Shown here: positions 22,801 to 34,804 of the stretch, one piece after another
Numbering within the stretch: position 1 is the first letter of the stretch
How the letters are laid out: each line of letters starts with the position of its first letter
Source of the DNA: Physcia stellaris
Lineage: Eukaryota; Ascomycota; Lecanoromycetes; Caliciales; Physciaceae
Direction of reading: 5' to 3'
Assembly: GCA_018902385.1 (NCBI GenBank)
Contig: JABSSW010000070.1
Location: forward strand, 62,001-126,000
DNA length: 64,000 bases
The notes under the pieces: generated by a model
Databases searched by the model: none
The model's input: only the letters and a program-made list of their open reading frames with translations
Told to the model about the DNA's origin: nothing
Program-made: the position numbers and the translations under genes

Positions 22801-25252
22801 CTAGTCCGCGATCCTCCACTTCTCAAACCACTTCAAGTGTCTCCACTGCTGATTACTCCCCTGCATCCCAAACACGACGGCCCTAAACAGCCAAAAAAGG
22901 CCCACAACGCCGATATACAGCACCCCATAAACCGCCCACTCCACCCCCTTCGCCCTCCTCGCCAGCGGCCTCGTCACCCAATCAACCACGAAGCCCATAA
23001 CCAAGATCGCAAAGTACAGCGCCGGGTAATAATGATGCACATAGGTAACGCGGGCCATAGCGACAAAGGGTAGATAATGCAACACCCAGCCCGCCAAGGG
23101 GTAAAGGCCCGCATAATGGATATGCTCCACCTCAGCCCACTTGAGGGGCTCGTAGCCGCGCTGCCAGCGGACGGCGTACCAGGCCACGAGGCCCGAGAAG
23201 GCGAAGAGGGAGAGCGTGGAGCCCCAGTAGACGAGCGGGTTGCCGAGCAGGAAGTACTTCACGATGTGGTCGTCCCAGCCGCACATGCGCAGGCCGACGT
23301 GCAGGAGGGGCCATTGCCAGAACTGCGAGGCCAGGTCGTCTTGCTTGTCTGGGTCTGGGACGAGGGCGTTGTTCGAGGTCATCATTGCGACGTTTAGGTG
23401 CATGAAGTCGCGTAGGAAGGGGGAGCGGTAGGAGTGCGCGTTTGCTGCGGGCACTGAACATAGGCAGAGTCAGTGCGGTTCTTTAAAGTTGTATAAGGGA
23501 ATTGGAAGGCAGAAAGGAAGGTAAAGGACTTACGGCGTTCATTCCAGTGCGACTCTACGTTCCAGTGGGTGTAGACGTCGCGGGGCTTGTTCTCTTTCAC
23601 GCATGTGACTTCAATTTGCTTGAAGCCCCATTGGGGCAGATTGACGTTGCCCGCACGGAGATAGCAGCCCAGAGATGTGTGTCGAAGACGGAACGCCGTG
23701 GTCAATGTTCGGATTTTAGATCGATCTCTCGATGCGGTGTCGCTGATTACTTCCACGGTCCAGTGGTCCTTCTCGTCACCGACTGTCGTATTGCCATAGG
23801 ACGAGACTTCGTAGTCACCTTTCGTGACTGGAGCGCTCACTGCATGAGAATGTAGGTTGCGGCCGGTTTGCGAATGGATCAGGCGAAGCACGTCTTTGTC
23901 CGCGACGAAGGATATTGGAGCCTCGGGGTCATATAGTGGGAGGCTGCGATTAGGATAGAAGAACCAATCGTTGTTGGCGTCTTTGTGGTGATAGCAGGTA
24001 ACTTGTTGTTGTTGGGATCCTTCGGGGTATGTCTGGACGTGCGAATGCAGCAGACCACCACCGTAGCCCATGTTTTTCAGCGTGGCGCGGGATCCATATG
24101 CAATCTCTAGGGGACTGTCTTTGCCAACTTCCGTTCCCCTTAGGTTGGCTTGGAAAAGGGAGCTCATTTGCGCATCCCCGGTCCACTGTTCTCCAGTACC
24201 AGGAAATGTATGTAGAACGAGAACATATAGACCAGCATAGGAATCACGATAAGCCCAACGACTCGAGCAGCCAAATGCGAAGCAAGTTCGACTTTTGGCA
24301 TGTCCAGATCCCCAAATTTGTTCCACAGATCCTCAATGGTGTAGAGTCCTACTAAGGCGGTACAGAAGAGCCCAACCCATTTAACACTGCACACACATCC
24401 GATGTTGATGCCACAGAGGAGAAGCCACAGGAACCACTCAGGCGTGAAGCTTTGTTTCCGAAGCGAATGGAATCGTGCCCAGCAAAGGGTGGTAGTGAAA
24501 GTGAAGAAGAGAAGCATGGAGTCTAGCAGGATAAATCGTGAAATGGTAGCATATGAGTTTTCGAAAAGCACCATCAAGGTAACCAGCCACACAGCAGGTC
24601 TTCGAAGATTGAGCTCCCTGGCTGTATAATATGCAACAGGTACGCAGAGGGCTCCGAATGTTGAATTGAAAAGGCGCATGAAGGTATAATTGAGCTCTGC
24701 GGGATAGGTTTCGCCAGACTTGAATTCGAAAGATCCATTGTATCCGGCCATGTAACCTGAAAGACCCACGAGCATCTTGCCCAACGGAGGGTGTACATCA
24801 AAGTAGAATTCTCTCTTCAGATAATGGGATCCAAATTTCCCAAAGCTATGTAGCATTCGTATGTCAGCATGGGTTCTTTTGCTGCGGACGATGCAAGCTA
24901 GACAGCTCGTGATGGAACTCACTGGGCTTCATCCCAGGTCACAATATTTGACAATCCGATCTTGTACATTCGTGTAAAAAAGCCAGTATGGTAAAGACGA
25001 GGGGGGCTATTAGAAACTCGTATTCGTCGAGTATTTGTAGTGATGAGGTTTCGGGCTAGAAGGATGTGATCAGTATAGTAGAAGACCTGGAGCCAAGTAG
25101 CGAGGTACCTTCTTCGCCTTCTTCGTATCTTCTGATTCCGATGGTTTCGTTGTGCTGCCGTTGGCGCCCTCTTGAGCAGGAACATTTCTTCTCCTCAGAT
25201 CATAGCCACTCTGCTCGGCGCCAGTAGTCTGGCCATTGCGTATATCGGCCAT
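22801..25252 (-). CDS. pmt4: Dolichyl-phosphate-mannose protein mannosyltransferase, PMT4 type (frameshifted)
   Basis: ER multi-pass enzyme that transfers mannose from dolichyl phosphate to Ser/Thr. Exons are 25252-25109, 25055-24923, 24845-23534 and 23453-22801, about 767 aa, the usual PMT4 length. Visible are LDEYEFLIAPL, DEAHFGKFGSHYLKREF (the catalytic DE pair in the first lumenal loop), FDVHPPLGKMLVGLSG, the MIR repeats (LHSHVQTYPEGSQQQQVTCY, LHSHAVSAPVTKGDYEVS, HWTVEV) and the C-terminal membrane domain with YVHHYYPALYFA. Oddity: conserved sequence needs one extra base at two homopolymers. One is 24976-24981 (six A on +; ILAF must join FTRMYKIG). The other is 24176-24179 (four C on +; ENSGPG must join DAQMSSLFQ). 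As written, translation stops early, from either assembly error or a real lesion. Confidence 0.9.
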
Positions 25253-25850
25253 TGTGAATAGATGTAGAGCTTAAAACAGCGGCCAAGGGTTTCTGAAGGG
25301 TACTATGGGAGGGATGGGCTTTGCGCGAAAGCAAGGGGACCGTTGGGCTCAGCTGAGGCTGGCCAGGGAAAAGAGTGTCTAGAATTGAAACCGAAGACCA
25401 CTAGGGGATCATGAGTGAGAGAAGGAAGGAAGCGCACACATTCGATCTCGACGAGACCCAAGAGCTGTGGTTGAGGCCTCCTGTTGCAGATGAGCCAAAC
25501 GTGTCGTTCAAGAAACTTTAATCACTCCGCCGCAGCATACCTATGCCAAGACTGATTGGCACTAAGGCCCCCGGTTTGGCGCTAAATTACCTTATGGCCG
25601 CCTTTCCCCCTTTTCCCTGATATGATGTTGAGGGTCGTGAGGCATTTGGCAGTGGACTAGATCTGAGCATTTACTTCGCCCATCGTCCCGGAAATGAGCC
25701 GTTGATGGTTATGAGAAGCATGTTGGTGAATCGCATCTCCATCACTACACTATGGAACTACTACTAGAGTACTCCGTACGTCCCTGAAAACATGTACATC
25801 GTAGCCCGAGTCAAGGTCATCTCAGCAAACCCCCTTTCCCCAAACTGGAC
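25253..25850. other. Intergenic, promoter of PMT4
   Basis: About 0.6 kb between the PMT4 start and the 3' end of the NmrA-like gene, both minus strand. It contains GAGTACTCCGTAC, a half of the TACTCCGTACGGAGTA-type palindrome. No gene is seen. Confidence 0.45.
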
Positions 25851-27249
25851 CTACGTAACCTTGGTATCGAACCATGGCCCATTCGCCTCAACGAAGCTCT
25901 CCCACGTAGTCGGTTTCTCCTCAAGCTGCTCTAGCGTCCACTGCAAGTCCTCCGCGCCAGTTGGCCCATAGTATTTCACCTCCTCCATAAATCCGTTGAC
26001 TTCTCTCAGGGCTTCAGCAACGGCTGGCGGCATACCGTCGCCTGGGGACTCATTGTGGACGTATTTGACTTCTCTCCCGGCGGCTTTGCTGAGTGCAGGT
26101 ACGAGGGAGGAGGACGGGTAGTAGGTCGTCGCGCAGGTCAGGCGCTTGTGGTGGTATCTGGCTGGGTCCAGCAGGGCTGGAGCAACGAAGAGGCCGGTAT
26201 CCCCTATATCGATGAGGGGAAGGGGTGTGGTTGCCGGCCAGCCCAGTTTGAGTTGGTAGGTACCGTCTTCTGCCTGCATACGGTCAGCAGTTGGTTCGCG
26301 CGAAACTTCACTTGTATCAAAACAAAGAAGGACGCGCGATAGCAATTATTAGCCACTTACGATTGAAGGGGCGAACATAGTCTTGAAATTCTGCATGTAC
26401 ATCCCGGCCATATAGAAGACACTCTTGATAGGTAGATCACGAATATATATCTCGACTTCGGCCTTGCTATCGAAATGATATACCTTGGTGAGTCTGCCGT
26501 TTGTGATTTTACTGATGTGAGGGAGGGACGACCAGATCAGCAGCGAGGCTCCAGCAGCAACTGCGGCGTCTGCCATGGCTTTTCCCTGCCTAATCTCGAC
26601 CTCAGCCGAGCCTTTCTCCCAGACTAGGCACGATGTATTAGCTGCTTTCTGTCACCAGCAACACAGATCCAATAATGACGAGTAGCTGAGAACGATGCTG
26701 AACTGCCCAACAGATGGGTCAAGGACTCTGCCACACACAAAAATGACGAAAAATCGCGCGTTCTCCGGACTGTACCAAACATCTCTACAAAACTTCGCCT
26801 AAGCGAAGAAGGAAAATAGAAGAATGGCGCCACTTACAATTGGTGACCGCAAAGACGGCATAGGAACCTGCGACAGCATCCACAAGGGATGATGGATCAT
26901 CCATATCAGCCTAGAGTACCGGCGATTAGCGAGAGTTTCAGAACCTTCTATAGAAAGAAGCATAATATCTATGCATGATCAAAGTCCGCGCAGAAACCCT
27001 CCATTCAAATACAAAGAGGCAACGTATGATCGGCCCATAGACAAGTGTGAACAGACTGAAGAGCAGAGCACCTACCTTGACGAGCTCAACTCCTTTCTCT
27101 TTCAATGCAACAGCCGCTGGCTTGGAAACATCGCGAGTGATACCACGGAGGCGATAAGTCTTGGAAAGCTCTGGATGCTGAAGGACATAGTCGACAACGG
27201 AGCCTCCTTGGAGACCAGTCGCACCAAACACAGTAAGTAGCTTGCTCAT
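25851..27249 (-). CDS. NmrA-like NAD(P)-binding protein
   Basis: Four exons (27249-27076, 26910-26838, 26623-26361, 26273-25851) give 310 aa. The N-terminus carries the dinucleotide-binding loop VFGATGLQGGSVV (residues 7-19) of the atypical short-chain dehydrogenase NmrA/HSCARG family. It is followed by ITRD, KGVELVKADMDDPSSL, the TNFWEK segment and IWSSLPHISKITNG. These proteins bind NAD(P) as redox sensors and often lack oxidoreductase activity. The A. nidulans prototype represses the GATA factor AreA, but most paralogs have other or unknown roles. There is no catalytic YxxxK in the expected place. All introns have canonical ends and restore the frame. Cytosolic or nuclear. Confidence 0.88.
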
Positions 27250-27909
27250 TATGTCTTACGTGTTGTGAGAAAGTGATGTGAGAGGTCTGTCCTCCATCCC
27301 TCTCTTATATTTTGGAAGAAGTCTGGGCAGATCATGTTGTGCATCAGTGATTGATAATCACTGACAGCTACGTTCATTGATCTCGATTCGGGGCTTCCAA
27401 ATACATCGGACGAACAGAAATATGTCCCGCCTCCGAACGACCACTTCCAGTATGGGCCCTCGTTCCATTGTGCGTACTCGTTCTCAGGACGGTAGCGGAA
27501 ACATGCTGCTTCCGAGATTACTCTGTACGGAGTATGCGTGTCCGAGATGGTGAAAGCGTGTGCTGAGTCATGTGGTTCACTTCGGGGTCCTTTAGCGGTG
27601 AATCATCCGCTCTCCGCATATGGCAGGGCTGGGCACAGCTTGGCACATCTGACTCGACCCTCAACTGCCAGGCAGAACAGCTCTCATCACGCGATTCCTT
27701 CTGCTACCCAAGTGTTGCTAACTTCCACTCCTTCTATATCACACGACATATTTAACAGATAATTTCAGGACACAGCTGCCTCCAAATGATCACGAGATAA
27801 CAGTAGCCGCCTAATCCCACTGAGCACCGCCTTATCGCACCCCCACTGCTCCAGCTTGTTCCGCCACCTAAGTCTACACTCGGTGCTTGAAGCATTCCGG
27901 CCAGGAAGC
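27250..27909. other. Divergent promoter region
   Basis: About 0.66 kb between the starts of the NmrA-like gene (-) and the choline-transporter-like gene (+). A CTGTACGGAGTATG segment at about 27522-27535 carries the same short palindrome half seen at 25769. No gene is recognised. Confidence 0.45.
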
Positions 27910-30331
27910 ATGTTCTCCGAATGTATGTATCTGACTCAATCTTCGCCGCTACAGCTGTAGAGACCCCAAACAGGCCAAAAGGGCGTCAACAGTGGACGGG
28001 TGGAGCTAATCAAGATCTATAGATGCAAGTCGTTTTCTGGCTCAATCTCAGTCAAGAATAGGATTCGGTCAACCAGAAGAATCAACAAGGCACCCCCTCA
28101 GCCGGCACCGTGCCTCCGATCAGGCGTCTTCACGTTTCCCCGCATCGAGATCTTACCTTCAGCGACCCTCCCTGGGCAATCCTTATCGCCAGAGTGCCTC
28201 CCAATTTTCTCAATTTCCTTTTGCTTCCCGGAGTCAGGCACCAAACGCCCCTCTCTTCTACAGTGCAACGGACGAGTTTAGAGAGGAAGATGATGAGGAA
28301 GAACATGAGCGGGAAGTGGCGGACTTCTACGCTTTGCAGCGTTCAAGGAGGCAATTTGGTGGGAGTAGACTCGAGGAGTCATCAGAAGCAGAAGAGGAAG
28401 CAAGCGGAATTTCTGGTCTAGCGGAGAGCGGAGACGGTCGAGATATCGACGATCCAGGGCGTAGCCGGCCAGGTGGGATCAGGAGCTCATGGAGAGGAGA
28501 TGCAAGTACGAAAGGAAAGCGCAAGAATACATCATCAGAGGCCAAAGATGTGCACAGACTGGTCCGTACGGACAGCGAAGGCAGCAGTAGGAGCAAAGGG
28601 AACATGGTTGATATCGGCCTCGAGAGCACCACCCAGGGAAGCCAACATGGTGATGAACCTCCAGACGACTTAGCGATTGAAATCCCTCCAGACGACGATC
28701 CACCGTCGATACAGCAGTTTCGGAAACCTCCCAAAGCAGCACTCGAGCCATTGTCACCTTTCATGCCACAAGAGACTACTCATCACGACCTACAAGGCCG
28801 TCCACATCCGCCAGATTCCGACTCATCGTCTGCTCCTCCAACAATAGCCCTAGTCGCGGAAGATCCACCACGGCATGATCAGTTTTGGGGCTCACTGTAT
28901 CTCATCTCCGTGGCTGCACTATTTGCCAGCTTCTTTCTTGTCTATCTTCACACTTATACCCCCTCAAGCAAACGACCACTAGGAGATACAGTTTACACCA
29001 CGGTTCATGCTTCATACCACCTCCTCGCAATCGACACACTGGTGGCCGTGGTTGTTTCTTTACTCTGGCTAGCAGCTCTGCGATCATATGTTCGACCACT
29101 TGTGTACGCCATGCTCGTAGCCGTCCCAGTAATCCTCTTCTCCTTCGCACTCTATCCATTTATATCCAGCTTCCGAGGACGAATGCACGGCACGAGTACT
29201 CAGGACGTAGCAATGCGGTGGTTCTCCTTCGTCCCCGGCATCATGTCCGTGGTTTGGACTCTAAGCGTGTACCGCGGCCGCCACTCCTTCGAGAAAGCAA
29301 TCGGAATTCTTGAATTCGCGTGCAAAATACTCGCAGCAAATCCCGGTCTTTTAGCCGTCGGCTTCGCGACCCTCACAGCCGTCGTAAGCTGGACCTGGAT
29401 CTGGATGGCGATGTTCAGCCGCGTTTTTCTCGGCGGCCATCTCTCAGGCGCCAGAAATTTCTTCATCATTGACACTAGCACCTGGTTCCTGGGCATTTTC
29501 TTTGTTCTCGTTTACCTCTGGACGTTGGCCGTAGGCGCTGGCATCCAACGCGCAACAACGGCCGCAACAGTTTCGCAATGGTATTTTCATCGCCTCTCGG
29601 TCCCAGCGCCCACATCCCGCCAAGTCATCCTCGCCGCCCTCTCCCATGCGACCACCACTTCCTTCGGCACAATCTGCCTCTCCACTCTCCTCGCTCTCAT
29701 CGTTCGCCTCCCCTTCCTCGTTCTCCCGCGCCGACTTCTCGCCTTTTTCACTCTGTGTGCCTACCCACTCATCCCCGTCTCCGTTCAAACGCTTACGAAT
29801 CCACTCACGCTCACCTATTCGGCAATCCACTCTCAATCTCTTAGTGCATCAAGTCACGCCGTTTCCCGCCTCGAAATCCTGTCTCCCACCAAGGAGCCTA
29901 ATAGCAATACCCGCGCTTTCTCTCGACGCCCCACGCACCACCCTAGCAATAATCTATTACCATACAACCTATCCCTCCTCCTTCTCCGCGCGACCCGGCT
30001 TATTACCTCCCTAGCTCTCGGTTTCGGAGCGTGGGTGAACACAGCTCGTCTATTGACTCTGCAGAATGCAGCTGGACAGACGGTGAGGGGAAGTTTGTAT
30101 GCTTATGTGGTAGGGTTAATAGCGGCGGCGATTGGATGGGGAGTGTTGGGGAGTGTGGATGGAGTGTTGACAGGGGTGGTGGATGCGGCGGTTGTCTGTT
30201 GGGGCAGTGAAATGCAGGGACGAAGTGGGGCAAGGGGAGAGGGGAGGTATTGCAGAGAGGCGGGGTGGCTGTTTGGTGGGGAGGGGGAGAGGGGAGATGA
30301 GGAAGCGGAGGGATTTCTGGGGAGAAGGTAG
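27910..30331 (+). CDS. Choline-transporter-like (CTL/PNS1 family) membrane protein
   Basis: Two exons, a 13-nt first exon (27910-27922, MFSE plus one base) and 28023-30331, give 773 aa. I placed the tiny exon because the long second exon lacks an ATG and is open upstream to about 28010. Splicing GAAT to ATGCAAG yields MFSEYASRFLAQSQSR. The first ~285 residues are hydrophilic, Ser/Pro/acidic-rich and probably disordered and cytosolic. From about residue 290 come roughly ten membrane helices. The C-terminal signature SLYAYVVGLIAAAIGWGVLGSVDGVL, VVCWGSEM and GRYCREAGWLF is diagnostic for the CTL family. Yeast Pns1 has no proven transport function, so the substrate is open. Plasma or organelle membrane. 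Confidence 0.9.
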
Positions 30332-30668
30332 CTGGATATTGAAGGCGTAGACGAGGAAGTGGAAGAAAAAGGTGGAGAATGCTGCGTTTAGCGTGCATGG
30401 TGTTTGGGATTCCGTAGTAAGGTATGAGCTCCCGCTAAGCTTGGATATAGTCACAATGTGTTATAAACCTTTTCACGATCCTTTTAGAAGCGCCACCATA
30501 AAGCATGGTATATCGTTTCTCTTCCCTGATCCTACTGTATCTCCATGCCAAGGGTTCATTTAACGCCGGCTTATTGCCGAAGGACTGAGCATACAGTATC
30601 ATCCCCCGCATGAAGCATCTTGTACTTTGCAAGTCATCACAATTCATTCCGGACTATTTGACTATGAT

Positions 30669-33600
30669 ATGCTCCGAGCAGCACAAAGCTTAAGGAAATC
30701 CTACATCTTCCCACGTTGCTGCAATCACAAGCAGTACCCATTTGAGTCACACCTCTTGACCATCAATTACTCAAATCAGCAGAGAAGCCTTCTACATTTG
30801 ACCACGAAGAGGCTCTCATTCGGCATTGAGCCTACTTTCAGACGCCTAAGTCCGTCCATACCTCGAGCTTTGTTCTCTTCAGATCGCCGTTCGAAATACC
30901 GATCTTTAAGCACAATGGCTGCAATTGATCGGGACGTATTGCCGGATACGTATGGGCATGCACGGGCAGACAAAATGCCATATTATGCTAAAGACTCACA
31001 GCGTAAAACCGATCAACTACGATCTTTCACTGTACGATTTAGAGCTTGGAGGTGCTTTCACGTTCCAAGGAACCGTCAAAATCCAGATCAACATCAAATC
31101 TCCCATCAAGCAGATTCTTCTCAATGCCTATCAGCTGAAAGTAAACAGTGCTGAGATCAAAGGCGGTAGTATCGAATCACAGAAAGCTCACGAGATTCTC
31201 TACATCGAGCAATCCCAACGGGTGTCTCTTGAATTTGCTGAAGGAATCCCTGCCAGCGATGGTGCGATTCTCGAATTGCAGTACAGTGGTGTCATGAACA
31301 ACGATATGGCTGGCTTCTATAGATCCAAGTACAAGCCTGCGGTTAGCCCAGCAGTGTCAGTTCCAAAAGTGGGTGATTTCCATTTCATGTTCAGCACCCA
31401 ATTTGAATCTTGTGATGCCAGAAGGGCTTTTCCTTGCTTCGATGAGCCGAATCTCAAAGCAAGCTTCGACGTAAGCATTGAGATCCCTGAGGACCAAATT
31501 GCTCTGAGCAACATGCCAGAGAAAACGGTAGGACCAGGCAAAGACGGGCGTAAGGTGGTCTCCTTTGAGCGAACACCCATAATGAGCACTTATTTACTTG
31601 CATGGGCATTCGGAGACTTTGAGTACGTCGAGGATTTTACGAAGAGGAAATACAATGGCAAACAATTACCTGTCCGCGTTTACACGACGAGGGGACTGAA
31701 AGAGCAAGGTCGATTCGCTCTTGAGAATGCCCACCAGGTGGTGGACTACTTCTCGGAGATATTTCACATTGACTATCCTCTGCCGAAGGCCGATTTATTG
31801 GCAGTACATGAGTTCTCACATGGCGCCATGGAGAATTGGGGCCTAGTGACATACCGAACTACCGCAGTTCTTTTCGACGAGAAGCATTCGGATACAAAGT
31901 ACAAAGTACGAGTAGCCTACGTTGTTGCTCATGAGCTTGCCCATCAATGGTTTGGCAATTTAGTCACGATGGACTGGTGGAGCGAGCTATGGCTAAATGA
32001 GGGCTTTGCGACTTGGGTTGGATGGTTAGCAGTGGATCATTTGCATCCAGACTACATGGTATGGACTCAATTCGTAACAGAGGCTGTTCAAACCGCCCAG
32101 CAGCTCGATTCTCTCCGAGCTTCTCACCCCATTGAGGTCCCTGTCAAAGATGCTCTGGAGATCGATCAAATATTTGATGCAATCAGCTATCTGAAGGGTA
32201 GCTCGGTGATTCGGATGTTAAGCAATCATCTTTCTGTCGAGACATTCTTGTCTGGCGTTTCAGACTACCTGAAAGCGCATGCATATGGAAACGCTACAAC
32301 CAACGATCTATGGGCCGCTTTGAGCAAAGCTTCCGGCAAAGATGTGAACACCTTCATGGACCCATGGATTAGGAAGATTGGATTTCCTGTACTTACCGTT
32401 GCTGAAGAGCCAGGACAAATCGGCGTTCGTCAGTCGCGATTCTTGACGACAGGCGATGTCAAACCAGAAGAAGATGAAACTCGATGGTGGATACCACTTG
32501 GACTTAAAACTGATCCTCAAGATCGGGGAGCATCTCCCAGAGCTCTGACTGAAAAGCAAGAAACCCTTCGTGATATCGACGAGACATTCTACAAGCTCAA
32601 TAGCGACCAGAACGGCTTTTATCGGACCAATTATCCTCCAGAAAGGCTTGCGAAACTTGGTGCTTCCAGGGATAAATTAAGTAACGAAGATAAGATAGGA
32701 TTAGTCGCTGACGCTGCTGCTCTCGCCGTGTCTGGAGAAGCAACTACGGCCGGATTGTTGACATTCGTGGAGAATTTCAAAGATGAAACGAGTTATGCGT
32801 AAGTATTACGCACCGCTTACCCAGCTTCAGAAACTGATATAGACGGCTCTGAATCGCTGACAGAAGAATAGGGTCTGGTCGCAATTGATCGCCTCCTTGA
32901 CGAAAATCCGGTCCATCTTCGCTGAAAACGAAAAGATATCAGAAGGTTTAAAGACATTCACACTGCGCCTAGTCGAAGCAGCCACAGAAAAAATCGGCTG
33001 GGAATTCAAACCAGACGAGGACTTCCTAGTCGGCCAGCTGCGGGCTTTACTCATCGGCACAGCCGGTCTAGCAGGCCATCAAGCGTACGTCCTCTTTCCC
33101 CCTAACACCCTCAACACCTGCCATCTCAACTAACAATCCTCTCTCCCGAAACAGCACCATCACCGAAGCCCAACGCCGCTTCCAAGCCTCCTTTTCCTCC
33201 TCCACAGCAATCCACCCCTCCCTCCGCCTCCCAATCTACCGCATCGCCATCACCCACGGCGGCGCCGAAGCCTACACCCTCCTCAAAACCTCATACACGC
33301 ACACAACCTCCATCGACGGCAAAGAAATCATCCTGCAATCCCTCGGCCGCGTCCAATCCCCCTCGCTCGCGCACGACTTCCTCAATTTCCAGTTCGGCGC
33401 CCACGTCGCGGTCCAGGACGCGCACACCGGCTCCGTCGCCCTGGCTGCGAATCCGGCCACGAGGGACGAGGTGTGGGAGTACGTGAAGACGCATTGGGAG
33501 GCGATTTATGCGAAGCTGGGCGCCAATATGGTGGTGCTGGATCGGTATGTTAAGAGTTCGCTGAGTGGGTTTGCGAGGCGGGAGAAGGAGGAAGATATTA

Positions 33601-33743
33601 GACTGTTTTTTGAGGGGAGGGATACGAAGGGGTTTGATCGTGGGGTGGTGCAGGTTTGTGATACTGTTAGGGGCAATGCGGGGTATAGGGAGAGGGATGA
33701 GAGGTTGGTGGAGGAGTGGTTGGGGGCGCATGGGTATGTTTGA
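30669..33743 (+). CDS. M1-family zinc aminopeptidase (Aap1/Ape2-like)
   Basis: Exons run from the start to 30949, then 31002-32798, 32872-33084 and 33155-33743. From the ATG at 30915 the protein is 877 aa (MAAIDRDVLPDTVKPINYDLSLY); from the in-frame ATG at 30669 it is 959 aa. Numbering from 30915, the substrate-binding GAMEN begins at residue 286, the zinc site is HELAH (H322, H326) and the third ligand is E345 in NEGFA, the exact M1 spacing. The C-terminal ERAP1-like helical domain follows. The protein trims N-terminal residues from peptides, as yeast Aap1/Ape2 do. The 82-residue extension is basic and rich in Ser, Leu and Arg, like a mitochondrial presequence or the long N-terminus of yeast Ape2. 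Both starts are plausible. Confidence 0.94.
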
Positions 33744-34169
33744 GGGGGTTGTGGGTGTGTAGATACTAGGGGAAGGGAGGTGGTGGTGGACGATGAGGGC
33801 TTAGGGGGAGGAGGATGATGAGGGTTATTTAGCGTTGAGGAGCTTTGAAATGCTATTGAATACAGAATAAGCGAGCTGCGTGTAAGCCATACCTCCACTC
33901 TCCGTTGTACAGTCTGTATACAATTTTACGGCCCGAATCCAGCCGTTGGATGTTCCCCAGCGTCGAAGCCGTAATATCTATACACCTCCAGAGCGCAAAT
34001 TTCACTGCACGTACCCACGCCAACCTTCCTCGACACACCTCAGCGCTCCAAACCCACTCACCCACCTCCTTCGCCCCATGCCACCCTCACCCCATCCTCA
34101 GCCATCCCCTCCCCTCAACGATATCTCGAACCCACTTCTGCCCTCCTCCCTTGCGCTTTTTAAGGGTAT
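33744..34169. other. Convergent 3' region
   Basis: About 0.4 kb between the aminopeptidase (+) and the small membrane protein gene (-). Open frames here (33853-34065 -, 33905-34180 +) have no recognisable content. Confidence 0.45.
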
Positions 34170-34804
34170 TCACAGCCTAACATAAACATCCAAACACCCA
34201 ACCCTCCACTCCCTCGCCCCAAGCCAGCTGCGCACCCACTCAAGCCCCAATCCCGTCCACTCCCTCCCCTCCCCCTGCCCGCCCGCACCACCCAAAACCC
34301 TCCTCTTAACCTCCCCGACCGCCGCGCCCGCCAGCGCTATCGCAGTCTCATTCACCGCGTTGACGATAAACTCGCCCATGTTTGTTTTCCCTCCTGCTTC
34401 GAAATCTGATGAGGGGGTGGAGGAATTGGGGGATGGGGAAGGGGAAATGGGGGAAGAAACGTGGCGCGGCTCGAACCAGCCCGCGGGGGAGGTGGAGAAG
34501 GGGAAGAAGCAGTGGTCTGCCCAGTGGCAGGAGGAGAGGAAGAGGATGGCGAGGAGGATGGAGCAGTAGATGCAGGGCCGGTTGAGGGTGTAGGTTAGGA
34601 GGAAGAAGGAGAGGATGAAGCTGGGAGCGGGTTAGCTGGCTGAAGGGGAAAAATGACGGGTGAGAGGGAGGAGCGGACATTGGAGAGGCGTTCGTGGGGA
34701 TGAAGAGGAGGGGGAGCCAGCTGGGAGATTGGGAGTTAGTGGCTGTTTTTGTTTTGGATTGAGGAGGGAGTGGTTAGAGGGACTTACCTGCGGAGACAGA
34801 ACAT
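34170..34804 (-). CDS. Small hydrophobic membrane protein, unknown function
   Basis: Two exons, 34804-34788 (17 nt) and 34620-34170, with intron 34621-34787 (GTAAGT..CCCAG), give 155 aa. The spliced start MFCLRSFILSFFLLTYTLNRPC runs into YCSILLAILFLSSCHWADHCFF, so residues 5-45 form one or two membrane helices rich in Cys and Trp/His. The middle (about 50-80) is Ser/Pro-rich. It is followed by a helical segment (MGEFIVNAVNETAIALAGAAVGEVKRRV) and a Trp-rich C-terminus. I do not recognise the family. The sense reading is much more protein-like than the competing frames on either strand, and both splice sites are canonical. It may be a conserved fungal orphan. Confidence 0.62.

Noticed and set aside
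25769-25781. GTACTCCGTAC / TACGGAGTA palindrome halves (also near 22626, 27522 and 41500)
   Set aside because: This short motif is frequent in many ascomycete genomes, and four scattered partial hits in 64 kb do not indicate a specific function here.
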